Part shown: piece after piece, positions 13,201 through 25,306 of the stretch
Numbering within the stretch: position 1 is the first letter of the stretch
How the letters are laid out: each line of letters opens with the position of its first letter
Source of the DNA: Lagopus muta
Taxonomy: Eukaryota > Chordata > Aves > Galliformes > Phasianidae
Direction: 5' to 3'
Length of the DNA stretch: 64,000 bases
NCBI RefSeq assembly: GCF_023343835.1
Contig: NC_064442.1
Coordinates: 19,020,501 to 19,084,500, forward strand
The notes under the pieces: generated by a model
Seen by the model: the letters and a program-made list of their open reading frames with translations, nothing else
Told to the model about the DNA's origin: nothing
Database searches by the model: none
Position numbers and translations under genes: made by a program

Positions 13201-15636
13201 ACCCTGAACAGCAATAATGAAAGAGGCATTTGCAAACTGGGGGTTGAGTCTTGAAGGCCTGGGCTGGTTCCTGCTGGCTGGCTGACCTGCTTGCGCATCA
13301 TTTCAGGTGCAGGTGATCCCGTGGGTGCTGGCAGACAGTAACTTTGTGCGCAGCCCCTCCCAGCGGCTGGATCCCAGCAAAACGGTGTTTGTGGGGGCTC
13401 TGCATGGGATGCTGAATGCAGAGGCCCTGGCAGCTGTCATGTGTGACCTGTTTGGAGGGGTGATCTACGCTGGCATCGACACGGACAAGCACAAGTACCC
13501 CATTGGTGAGTGCTTACCCCACTGTGGTGCACTTGGAGATGCTCAGGCTGCAGCAGTGCCTGCCGCTTGGTCCCTTGATGAGCTCTGGGGAGCAAGCAGC
13601 CAGCAGGACAGGCAGCCATCCCAGGAAGTGGATGTACCACGAGGATGTAGGGATGCAAGTCAAGCCTCGGGTGTGCTGACAGAGCCTGGCAACAGGAAGG
13701 TTCTGGGTTATTCTCCATTTGCTTGAGGTTTTTGACTCCTCTTCAGGCACTGCTGAAGGGCTTTCTGCCCTGGTTCAGTGCTGCACACAGCCAGTCAACT
13801 GCCAATTGATCCTGAGGTGCTGTGCAGTGCTGTCCTTACACAGCTTGCAGACTTCTGGTCAAGGTTTGTGCCCAACGCTTGGGTTTAGGATATGCTTGTG
13901 GTATTAGATGTTGAAGTGGCTTTTGGGGGATAGTGGAGAGTGAGAAGTGGGGAATGGAGGTTGGAGACTTTAAGCAAGCTCTGAGTTCCCTTAAGACTGG
14001 ATGAAATCTTGAAGCCTTGCCCAACAAGCTGTTCTGTGCTGGTAAAGTGAGGGCCTAGAGCACAACCTTGAAGCCTCCTTGTGCTGAGCTCAGGTCGCTC
14101 CCTCCAGTGAGAGAGATCTCTGGCTCTGAACAGCAGATCTGCACTTCAGCCTTCAGCAGAATTAGAGCTGTAGCAATGTGAGATCAGCAAATGAACTGTG
14201 CTTTCACTTGGTTTAAGGCTGGCTGAAATCTGTGCTGAGACACTGCCCCAGACTCCCCTAACTATCTCTGGATTGGCAGCAGGCTCATTAGGGCAGCAAC
14301 CTGCCTCATGCTGAGTGCTCTCAAGCAGGGGATGATCCCTCTGGAGGCAGGCTGTGTGATAAATCAGTGCCTGACTGTGGTCATGAGGAGTTTCAGGAGG
14401 GGCCGTAAGCCCTCTGAGTCAGAAGAGTGCCACTGCCTGGGTGGCTTTTAGGGTCCCACTGGGTGTGCATGACCTTCTTAGGGAGAAGAATCCCCAGAGC
14501 CCAGCTGTGATTCTTATGTACAGCCTAATGCCCGGAGCAACCCCTGGCATCCACCCAGCACTGCAGGACAGGCTGGGGGGCCTGGACAGGGCATAACCAT
14601 ATTCTGAGTAATGTCTTCAGCTCCAGCTGCCAGCACACAGGGCGTTGTGTCAGTCAGAGCTCCTTTAGGCTAACAAAGAGAACTTGTAGGTAAGCATGGC
14701 TTGGTTTTTCTGCAGTGTAATAAAACTTGGCTGGAAACAAGTGGTGCAAGAGTACTGCTGACTGCCAGTGAGGATGCAAAATGCAAGACTATGGGATGAG
14801 TGGGAGGCTTAAAATAAAAGCTGCTGAGCTGTCTCAGCACCAGCCTATTTCAGGTGCAGGCGTGGAGCTTGCTGTTGCTCCTGGGAGCACTGTCGCGTTC
14901 TACCCAGCCACTCAGTGCTTCCTGCCCTCTGGTTCCCAGCCCCGGTTGCTGGCTTGGACTAACACTTGTGCTCTGGCTTCTCCCAGGGTCTGGCCGCGTC
15001 ACCTTCAACAACCAGCGCAGCTACCTGAAGGCAGTGACTGCTGCGTTTGTAGAAATCAAAACGACCAAGTTTACTAAAAAGGTGAGAGGAGCGGGGCAGC
15101 TGGAGGGCTGAACGTGCAGGTGATGGGTGGTGCTGCTGGTAGCACCCTGACCGGCGTGGCCCCACGTCCCTCTGGGCTGCTCCGGGTGGTGCTGCTGGCC
15201 TGCCCTGTGATTTGTGCTGACTGCCCGGTTTCTGGTGCAGGTTCAGATCGACCCGTACCTGGAAGACTCCATGTGCCAAGTCTGCAGTGCTCAGCCTGGC
15301 CCTTTCTTCTGCAGGGACCAGGTAAGGCTGGCGGTGCTGCGTGGCTGCGCAGGCTCTGCTCCTCACAGCTGAGGTCCTTGGGGTCGCATGTTGTCCTTGC
15401 TGAGGACGGGCCGCTGAAGCGGGAGCCCCGTGCTTCGGAGCTCTCCAGTGCCGGCTGTGGGAGCGCCCAGGGGGCTCTCAGCCCATCCTGACCGGCGTTT
15501 TTTCTTTTCCCTTCTCTCCCTGCAGATCTGCTTCAAGTACTTCTGCCGCTCCTGCTGGCACTGGCAGCACTCCATGGAGGTCCTGCGTCACCACCGCCCG
15601 CTGATGCGCAACCAGAAGAACGGGGACTCCAGCTAA
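10209..15636 (+). CDS. CPEB1: CPEB1, cytoplasmic polyadenylation element-binding protein 1 (3' nine coding exons, partial)
   Basis: CPEB1 binds U-rich CPEs in mRNA 3'UTRs and controls poly(A) length and translation in oocytes and neurons. Coding exons: 10209-10435, 10791-11040, 11157-11270, 11442-11546 (alternative end 11531), 12463-12599, 13307-13505, 14987-15081, 15241-15321, 15526-15636. All phases agree and give 438 residues to the stop. The first exon carries two LDSR motifs (the Aurora-A-type site region) and TSGFSSG, matching the known TSGxxS degron, with a Ser-rich PEST-like stretch. RRM1 starts at [11 protein letters not shown] with RNP1 [11 protein letters not shown]2 starts at [10 protein letters not shown], with GRVTFNN as its RNP1. 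The C-terminal ZZ zinc finger has the [21 protein letters not shown] and HH ligand groups. The protein ends in NQKNGDSS, nearly as in human. Introns are canonical GT-AG. The N-terminal exons lie before the window. Confidence 0.97.
11517..11552 (+). promoter_or_regulatory. CPEB1: Tandem alternative 5' splice sites in the RRM1 exon of CPEB1
   Basis: Two near-identical donors lie 15 bases apart: AAAG|GTAATA with the exon ending at 11531, and AAAG|GTAATA with the exon ending at 11546. Use of the first removes five codons (equivalent to GNMPK) from RRM1 and keeps the frame, since the next exon starts with GATACG at 12463. CPEB1 isoforms lacking five residues at this place are known in mammals, so the sequence supports the same event here. 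Confidence 0.8.
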
Positions 15637-16890
15637 AGCGGCGGTCGGGGCGCGGGCGCGGGGGAAAGTCCTTTTGTTAACCTGCCAAGTGGAGAGCGCA
15701 CGAGCGTGCCTGCTGGTGCCAGACCCAGGCTGGGAACGCGCTTCCTGAGGACTAATGGGAAAATCTTACATTCACGTTTGCACTTGCTGGTCTTTTTGTT
15801 TCTGCACTAATGCACAGTGAATTTTGTCGGGTTTTGTTTGGGGTTTTTGAGGGGGGGAAGTGCCCCCTCGAGCGATTCTGCAGTTCCCAGACTTTGGTTC
15901 CTAGTTTGACGAGAAGCAAAAAGGGCCGCGTGTTGAGAAGGTGTTTATGCAGATGCCTTCACCTAGGTTTTTTATTTATTAAAGGCGCTTTTTTACATTC
16001 CTTGCAATACTGATGGTAATAATGCAGGTCTCATTGGCTCCATTTTTTTGCAGTTGCCATACAGTGCCTTTCCATTCATTTAACCCCCATCTGAACGGCA
16101 TAAACTGAATGTTCAGCTGGCGTTTTTTACTGTAACAACAAGGAGACTTTGCTCTTCATTTAAACCAAATCATATTTCATATTTTACGCTCAAGGGTTTT
16201 TACCAGTTCCTTTTTACACTCTTAAACAGTTTTTAAGTCGTTTGAAATGAGAGATTTTTCTTTCCTGGCAGCTTTTAACATTATTGCAATTTGTGTCTGG
16301 GGGCTGCTGGTGGGAAGTTGTAAATCGAGGCGTTTGCAACAGAAACAGGACAGGATTTCTGGATTTGAAACTGGACCGGATAAATGATCTCTGAGCTGCT
16401 GTATATAGTTTTAAATAGTTTGTTGCACTTAAGGGGGGTTGATAGAGGTTTTTAATCACAAAGTCACAGGACTTACTTTCCTTTTGTAACTAGCTAAAAA
16501 AGGGCTGCGTTTCGGCGGACGGATGGAGGTTCATAGGAGCCCTTTCTCTTAGAGGGGACAAGTACTCTTCCTTTTGTTTCAGAAATGTATGAAGTAATGG
16601 TGCAGTCGACTGAAATGCTGCTGGGATTTGAGATTTATTTTTTTTTTTTACTTTCCCCTCTATCAGAAGCTGTGTGCCAAAGAACCAGTGTCATAATTTC
16701 TCCCTCTCCTGCTGAGCTGATGTTGCATTGTTGCATATCCCAGCTGCTCTTTGTGGGGTTTTCGTGAAGCTGTGTGTGAAGTCTCTACCTCATTGTAGTA
16801 TATGCAGGCAAGACTGCACTCTCCTACAGACGCGTGGAGTAAGCTGTGGTGTAGTTTTTGGCACATAATAAACACGTTGCAGCAAAAAGC
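15637..16890 (+). other. CPEB1: CPEB1 3'UTR with poly(A) signals and CPE-like sites
   Basis: About 1.25 kb of U-rich sequence follows the stop and no other gene intervenes. A proximal hexamer ATTAAA lies at 15978-15983, three bases after TTTTTTAT (15968-15975), a CPE-like element, and is followed by the U-rich run CTTTTTTAC. A distal AATAAA lies at 16867-16872, followed by a CTGTGCTCC-type downstream element. A further TTTTTAAT is present near 16450. The UTR end is inferred from the distal hexamer. Confidence 0.75.
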
Positions 16891-17584
16891 CCTCTGTGCT
16901 CCTTTCTTTCTACCCATGTGCAGCGGGGGGATGGGCTCCCTGCTCCCGGGTTAAAGCTGTTGTCATCATCTCTCCATGGAGATGAGGTGACTCTGGTACT
17001 GGGGGTGATGCAGATACTGGGAGCTGCACTTTCAGGCCCTGGGCCTGAGGCTCCAGCTGGAGCTTGCTTCTCACTGAGGCTGACGTGCTCGACGCGTTGA
17101 AGGGCTGAGACCAGCCCCACGTGCTGCACAGGGCCTTCCAGGTTTCTGATATGAGGGTGGCCAGTGCCACTTGGGTGCGGGGGGCCATGGTTCCCTACAC
17201 GTGTCTCTCCTTCCCTTCTCATGCTTGGCTTTAGGGGGCTGGTTCCCCTTTGCCCCGTAGCGGTGGCAGGCAGTGGCTAAGGGCGCCCATTAGCACGGCT
17301 GCACCTCTGGGCTGCACGGCGGGCTGGGAGCCCTGTGGCTGCTGGGGCTAGGGCCGCGTCGCAGCCCGTAGCGCCCAAACGGGGCCTCGGGGCCGCTGGG
17401 CTCAGCGGCGAGGCCGCACCGGCCGCCTTCACGCAGCACGGCCTCCGGGGGCCGCTGTTGGTGCTCGACGGGGACACGGGGAGGCACCGGGCCTCTACGG
17501 CAGCGCGGTCCTCCTGCCCGCCAGGGGGCGCTGTGCGCTGCGCGCGCTTCCGGCGTCCACTCCCGCTTCCGCCCCTCCTTTGCG
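16891..17584. other. CPEB1-RPS17 intergenic region and RPS17 promoter island
   Basis: No gene is seen. From about 17270 the sequence becomes CpG-rich. It holds a near-perfect CTCF-type motif (CCAGGGGGCGCTG, 17521-17533), an ETS-type CTTCCGG (17547-17553) and a further CTTCCG upstream of the RPS17 start. Long open frames on both strands here are by-products of GC-rich sequence. Confidence 0.7.
17521..17533 (+). promoter_or_regulatory. CTCF-like motif in the RPS17 promoter
   Basis: CCAGGGGGCGCTG matches the core of the vertebrate CTCF consensus in forward orientation, about 80 bp before the RPS17 ATG. Occupancy cannot be judged from sequence. Confidence 0.55.
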
Positions 17585-17597
17585 TTCTCTTTCTCTG
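17585..17597 (+). promoter_or_regulatory. RPS17: Likely 5' TOP / transcription start of RPS17
   Basis: The pyrimidine run TTCTCTTTCTCTG lies just before a very short leader and the ATG at 17612, as expected for a vertebrate ribosomal-protein mRNA under TOP (mTOR/LARP1) translational control. The exact start base is inferred. Confidence 0.6.
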
Positions 17598-17611
17598 CGG
17601 CAGCTGCAGCC

Positions 17612-19441
<1,830 letters not shown>

Positions 19442-19464
19442 GCCGCTCGCTGTGTTGCTTTTAC

Positions 19465-19470
19465 AATAAA
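19465..19470 (+). other. RPS17: RPS17 poly(A) signal
   Basis: AATAAA lies 24 bases after the stop codon, followed by GT-rich sequence. The very short 3'UTR is typical of ribosomal-protein genes. A second AATAAA at 19739-19744 could serve as a minor distal site. Confidence 0.85.
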
Positions 19471-20639
19471 TGTGGGAAACCAACTCGGCCTGCTCGTTCT
19501 TTCAAAGCCCACAGCGGGGCGGAGCGGAGGGCCTCCCTGGGTGCTGCATCCGAGGTGTCGCAGTGCGAGGAGGACTTGACACCTTCCTGGTTGTTTGGGG
19601 TGAGAGTGCAGAGCTGTTGCTTGGCAGTGTCCTTACTGATGTCGGGGTGGTGGCGCGCGGTTGGGAGAAGGCAAACATGGAGCGACCTCAGAGCCTCCCA
19701 GCTTTGAGTGGGAAGCTCGCAAGGTCGTGTTGTGCCAGAATAAAAGCTGTCTTTCTGACCGTATCTCTCAGTGCTTAGATGGAAGAGGAAAAGTCTCTGT
19801 GTTTATTTCCACAAGGGGAGCAAACTGAGCTGAGCAACGTGCTGTCTGGGAGGAAGCCCATACGGATACAGGCCCTGGAGCCCCCAGGAGGACCCCCAGG
19901 AGATGTGTCTCCTACCACTGTCTCCAGAGAGGGCTGCATTCACCCCACAATTCCCATCCTGCTGTGCTGAGAACCTACCGGTCCCTGCCATTCTCCCGGG
20001 CTCCTCCAGCAGATAAGGGTTCTCAGCCTGTTTCCTTCCCTACCTTTTCCACGATCAGTGTCTGCGCTTGTGTTCAAGCCTGTGGTTTACATGGGTTTTG
20101 GTAAGGAGAACATCGGGGCCTGTGCTCAGAACCCACTCAACCCACAGGGCTCCCTGGAGGCCATGAGCCAAAGGATCTCCTGACCATTGGCAGCCACAGC
20201 ACACACGTTCAGTACCCCATACAAATGAAAAGGCAGAGGGTTTGCTCTTTGGGGGAAACACCTGTATTTATGTTTGCTGTGGAATTTGCTTTCAATAGTT
20301 AGGAAAAAAAACGTTTACAACAAATGCAGGCAGGTATGTAAAGTGTACTGAGCTGTCACGAGGACAAACCAAACACAGATAGCTTAGAGCTCCCTCAAGC
20401 ACCGCAGGGATTTAACTTGGAATTTGCAGCTCAGTGTCACCAATCTCTTTGCTGTAACTAAAATGCAGTGACAGCAAAGGCTGCGCAGTGGAATAACAGT
20501 CAATCTGCAGGAAGGCAGGGAAGGCAGCGTTACTTGCAGCAACCACAGGATGCTGGTAAACAGAACTGGACTGCCATAGCTGGCTGATGGTGTTGGGCAG
20601 AGCTCAGTTAAGGTTTTGCTGAGAACAGCTGCCTGTTAC
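19471..20639. other. RPS17-TERB2 tail-to-tail region, TERB2 3'UTR
   Basis: No coding exon is seen. A minus-strand AATAAA (plus-strand TTTATT at 19802-19807) is the best candidate end for TERB2, giving a 3'UTR of about 0.83 kb. A plus-strand AATAAA lies only 58 bases away at 19739. No RNA gene or repeat family was recognised. Confidence 0.55.
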
Positions 20640-23201
20640 TTAGAATTTTTTTAGGCTGATTTCATGATGAACCCAGTAGGCGGTGCAACCCGCGGTGCCA
20701 GGAGTGAAGTCGTGTAGCTCTCCAGTGTATTTCCTCATGTCACGGGCAGAGGTGTAGCCTAGGGATGGAAAGTGCTGCTCTAAAGCCCAGCGTTACTCTG
20801 TTGGGTGAAATGGGAGCTGTGGAACATGGGAGGCGTTCAGGTGCAATCCCAGCTGTGCCCTCAGGACTTTGTAACAACTGGGAATAAGCATCAGCATCGA
20901 GGGGCAACCTGGGACGGTGGACCTCCATACCTGCATGATTCTGCACCAGGGATTGCACACTGCAAATGGGAACAATGAGCAACGAGCAGTGCAGAGCCAT
21001 CAGGAACAGCGGCGTCAATAAAACCCAAGACAATCTTCTGGGTGAATTTTAGCAGTCTTGGGGTCTGGCAGGTAGGTAGAGAGCAATCCCTGGGGGTGGC
21101 CCTGACTCCACCAGCATCTGCGGCCATTTCCAGGCTGTCTTCCACTTAAAGGCCTACCCAAGCTGCACGTTACCTGTCACCATGTTATTTATCGGGTATT
21201 CCTGGAGTGCATGGCATGGAACTTCCTCCTGGCTGGATGCTCTTGAGCCCCTTTTTCCTTCACTGCTGTGTTGGGAGGAATCGTGTGTTACTCTGTGCTG
21301 GGTATTTTCTAACAGATGAGGACACCTCCAAGTCCCCTTGCCATGGCCAGAAATACCTTTCAGGTAGGTTCTGTGCATCCTCCCCAGCTCCTTGCTCGCA
21401 CTCCTTGCTCACTGTCTCTGGTTCATCAGACAGATTTTCTTCAGGCTGTGATTATCAGTGCAGAATTCATTTAAAATGGTGCACCATTCACAAGAAAGTT
21501 TTCAATCCAGCAACACTTTTTGCTTCAGACGTACTGAGGAATGACCTCAAGAGGACAGCGCGCAGTGGGAGCTGAGTGATTTGCAAAGAAAGCCAGAGTC
21601 CCAGACTCTTAGAATTGGAAGGGCCCCCCCCCAACCCCACCCTGCATTGAGCTGCCTGCCCCCAGCCCAGGCTGCCCACCCCTGGCCTTGTCACCTCTGG
21701 GGATGGGGCACCCACAGCTGTGGGCAGCAGCCCTAGAGGCTGACACAAGTCATTACAGCCCCTACGTGGGGTGTTTCTCACGCACCTGTTCCACAAGGGA
21801 ATCATCCATCTGCTCCCAAGGAAATCTACCTATTTTTCTCCTGATTTCTGCCGTGAGCAAAAAAAATAAATGAGTGTAACAGCAGCCCAGTGAGCAGCGC
21901 TGCGCCCTGAGCAGTGGGGCATCAATTCCTCAGCCCTGGGGAGGAGGCATCGCTCCCAGCAGAAGGAAATCAGCCCTCGGAGCAAGGGGATGGGGCACAG
22001 CCCCTCACCTTCCTGCAGGCAGGCGGGGGGCAGCACGAAGTGCCCCAGAGCCACAGGCTGCTGCTTGGCAGTGCTGCTGTTCAGCCATGCTGAGAGGTAA
22101 CAGGGATGGAACACTGTAGCTCTGCCATCCAGGTACTGCAGGCTCTCGTGTATGCTGGGAAAGAAAAGGGGTGGTTTCTGAAGGTAAGCACAACTACGAG
22201 CCAAACAGAAGAAGCTTTGGCTCTGATCGGTCTGGAATCAGCACTTGTGTTTTGTTACTTCCTGCTTGTTTCAGTTTTGTTTTGTTTTGTTTTGTTTTGC
22301 CTGTGGTTACTTCTCTGTTTGCCCCATAAGCCCTGGGGTGGTGCCAACTTTATTTCAGACCTCAAGCTTTTGTAGCAGGTCAGCCCCATTGCCTCCATTT
22401 ACCCAGCTACAGGTATCAGCTGGTTCTGCACGCAGGTCTTGCACAGCACTAAGTCCAGGCGGGTTTTATTTCCGCTGGTGTGAGTGCAGATGGATCAGCT
22501 CCCGCCTTGCTCTGCTCTCCCACAAAAAGCCATGTCAGCAGCCTCACAGCGCCATCCCCACCACTGGGGAACATCAGTGTTAATGCAAGCATTCCCATCA
22601 CTTCACTGCCTTTTGCCCCCCACAAACCAGCAGAGCCCCTCCAGCACGCCATCAGCGAGCAATGGAGACGGCCAACCCCAAACGGGACCTTCCAGGTGTG
22701 TGCTGGGCACCGGGGGTGGCGCTAAGGGGGGACAGAGCCAACCTGCGGGTATCGGGGTGAGCAGCATCGCTGCTGAAGAGATAGTCGGCGTCCTGCCAGC
22801 GGGTGAGCAGCCCTCCGCCAGCCACTGCAGGAGGAAGAGCAGGGTGAGGACGAAGGCGAACCCCCGTGTGTCACACAGCCCGCTGCATCCCCACATGGCG
22901 CAGACACCAGCAGCACCCCCAGCCCTTAATGCACCCCCCCTCCCCCAAGCTGTCCCAGGTGAGCCCAACACCATGCGCCCTCATGCTGTGCTGTCAGCGC
23001 AGCCCAGCTCACTCCCTCACACACCCCAACGCATTTCCTACACTCTGCTGCAAATCCCCCACCCCATTCCGTGCTCCCCCTGCCCCAGCGTGTCCCCACA
23101 CACCCCCAGACAGCCCCACAACCACCCCAGGGCTCACCCCACAGCTGCCGGGGGCCGGGCTGGACGCTGTGGGAGAACCAGGCCTGGCAGCCCTTAAACA
23201 T
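20640..23201 (-). CDS. TERB2: TERB2, telomere repeats-binding bouquet formation protein 2
   Basis: TERB2 joins TERB1 and MAJIN to tether meiotic telomeres to the inner nuclear membrane. Exons in transcript order: 23201-23138, 22824-22743, 22154-22009, 21847-21786, 21445-21357, 21265-21174, 20758-20640. All have AG acceptors and GT donors, phases agree throughout and the total is 654 nt (217 residues; human has 220). Recognisable blocks: start MFKGCQAWFSHSVQ (human MFQGQRGWFCGSVS), DADYLFSSDAAHPDT, SLQYLDGRATVFHPCYLSA, VALGHFVLPPACLQ, IRRKIGRFPWEQ, LQEYPINNMVTG and ELHDFTPGTAG. The N-terminal half is the TERB1-binding part and the last exon holds the MAJIN-binding part in mammals. The middle (exons 5-6) is poorly conserved and least certain. 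Intron 4 contains a CR1 fragment and intron 2 a TTTTG repeat. It is read away from B2M, on the same strand. Confidence 0.9.
21597..21750 (-). mobile_element. CR1 LINE 3'-end fragment in TERB2 intron 4
   Basis: The plus strand reads TTAGAATTGGAAGGGCC, then CTCTGGGGATGGGGCACCC and GGGCAGCAGCCC, the reverse complement of the CR1 3' end. It sits between TERB2 exons 4 and 5, in the sense orientation of that gene. Confidence 0.75.
22275..22299. repeat. (TTTTG)5 microsatellite
   Basis: Five perfect TTTTG units lie in TERB2 intron 2. Length variation between individuals is likely, as for other pentanucleotide repeats. Confidence 0.9.
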
Positions 23202-23203
23202 GG

Positions 23204-23236
23204 CGGCGGGAAGCTGAGGGGCAGCGGCGGGAAATG
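23204..23236 (-). promoter_or_regulatory. TERB2: Paired E2F/E2F6-like sites at the TERB2 start
   Basis: On the minus strand the motif TTCCCGCC occurs twice just upstream of the ATG, at 23212-23205 and as TTTCCCGCC at 23234-23226. TCCCGC is the core bound by E2F6, which with PRC1.6 keeps many meiotic genes silent in somatic cells. Function here is inferred. Confidence 0.55.
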
Positions 23237-25285
23237 CTGAGGGGTGAGGGGGGGGGAGCGAGCCAAGGCTGGGAGCGCAGCTTTCCTGCCAGGAATGTTC
23301 AGACCAAACCCTGCTTTCAGGTATTTTAATCTGAGGTGAGGAGCTCGTCAGCAAACGATGCGTCCTTGAGTAAAGCGTGGAGCAAAGCAGAAAGGCAGAG
23401 GTTTGTGCACATCTCATTGCTCAGCACAGGCAGCGCAAATGTAACAGAGCGGTCTACAAAACAAGCCGGAACTGCATCAACCTCGAGCAACACAATCTTC
23501 ATCCATGAAAGCACTGCAGTAACTCAGCCCAGCCCAGAGCTGAGATCTGCACCCACCACGTCCGGCTGGACCCAGCAGCACGACGTCACCACAGCAGCCC
23601 CCCAGGAGCCACAGCAGCGCTCAGGTTGGGAAATGCCTCCCCAGGCAGCTCCCTGCACCCTGAAAATCATCATTTTGTCTTTTCTGGTTTTATTGGGTAA
23701 AACTTGTGTACAATTCAGACCGGTGAAGAGCTCCAGTGGCAGTGCAGATACTGAGAGCTACGTGCTCAGATAAGCCAAGATAGAACGCTGCTCCAAGTCA
23801 AAGGTATTTTAACACAAGCTCCAGCAATTGTTTATGGAGAACAGCTGTTAGAGAGCAGGCTTTACTGATTTATTGCTATTAATTCTGTTCCTTTCCTGGG
23901 GAACACACAAGTTTCAGAGTTGTGAATTTGCACAGTTAAGCACAAGTTTCGAAGGCATGAATTTGCATTATAAATTTTCACAATTCCAATCCCAATCAGC
24001 TTGCTTTGCATCTTCCTTCATCCTAAGCAACAGGTCAGGGTACCTTCAACAGCATCTCCGTACTTGCAAACCATCTGCTGCATGCCTGAAGGCTGCAAGG
24101 CAGCCCCCCCCCTCCCCATTCCCTTCCCCTCCCCTCCATACCCCCCCCCCTCCCCCCCAATGCTTTTCCAGGAGCACAGATTTCAGAGCACTGCTGCTAA
24201 CCCTAGGAGAGCATCCTAAAGGAAGGAATTTCATGATGAAGATGCTTGCTCTTTGCCATCCTACCCAGAAGTGTGATGCAAAAAAGGACAGAAGCTCAAG
24301 CTCATTTCCACTTGAAATGCAGAATTCTACAGACCTGCATGGGAGAGAGGAGATTGATATCAATTGCTCTGTGCACTGCTTCAACTGCTTCATTATTTTT
24401 TAAGAACCTGTTCTTCCAATGCAACCATTTTTTAGCTTTCGAGACTTTCCAGCCTCTCAGTATTGCAGGTTTTTGTGCTGCTAATTAAGAGTACCCTCTT
24501 CCTCCCCTGTTCACCTCACCCCTATTTTCTCCCGTTCCTGAATACCAGCACCCCTCCCAGCCTTTGCAGGAAGAGCTCAAAAGCATTTTGGAAAACAGAG
24601 GCAGGTAAAGCACTGTGATCCTTCTACACCTCAAGAAGTTCAGCCCAAGAGTTCCCTTCCTGCTCCATCTTAAAGTTCACGTGATTCATGACCCATGAGT
24701 CAGCCTAAAAACCTTTGTTTCCCGAGCTAGTTGGGAGGGAACTTCCCTGGAAAAGGCTCAGCTCCCACTGTCAATATTCAACCAGCCTCAGACAGAGATC
24801 TCAGCAAAGGAGTTTCAGTTTCAAGCTGTACTGCAGATCTTTCAGCCATGATGCAGTTTTCTCCATCATGGGTTGGGCTTGCTATTCACACCAAGCTGAC
24901 TCTGCCATGCCCACCGCAGGCTAACCATCCTGCCTTCCCTGAGGTGCAGGGGGATTTCCAAGCAGGGGAACTTCCAGACCCTGTGATGCCATTCTCCTGG
25001 CTGGTGGGGAGGAAAAGCACTGAAATGGGCAGTGACAGCTCGTATTGGCGTCCAGCAGACGTGCCAAAGAGCTTTGCTCCAAGCGACTGCTCTCTTCTGG
25101 GAGGAAAAGCAGGGCTCCTAGTCTGGGTGTGGGTGAGCACCGGTTGTAATATTAAGCAGAAAGAGCTTCAGAACAGCCCTGCTAGCTGTCAGTGGGAACA
25201 CAGGGGATCTTGTGATCGTTCATCCTGTTTTTTGGCTCTGTGGGCTATTTAGGGGGCCTCCCTTTACCCGCAGGACATCACTCAC
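23237..25285. other. TERB2-B2M interval, containing the B2M 3'UTR exon
   Basis: B2M exon 3 ends in a donor at 25286, so its main 3'UTR lies in a further exon within this interval, as in mammals. Its boundaries are not clear. Candidate minus-strand AATAAA signals are at 23869-23874 and 23689-23694. No coding exon is recognised. A C-rich tract occupies 24104-24158. Confidence 0.55.
24104..24158. repeat. Poly-C / C-rich tract
   Basis: About 55 bases made almost only of C with scattered T and A, including runs of nine and ten C. The minus strand is G-rich and could form a G-quadruplex, and would be in the B2M transcript if the 3'UTR extends this far. Confidence 0.85.
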
Positions 25286-25306
25286 CGTGCTCATCCCGGG
25301 CACAGC

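Noticed and set aside
14811-14816. AATAAA inside a CPEB1 intron as an intronic poly(A) site
   Set aside because: No convincing downstream element, and such hexamers are expected by chance in introns.
22484-23197. 237-codon plus-strand open frame
   Set aside because: It is antisense to TERB2 exons 1 and 2 in C-rich sequence; the minus-strand exons have splice sites, phase and homology.
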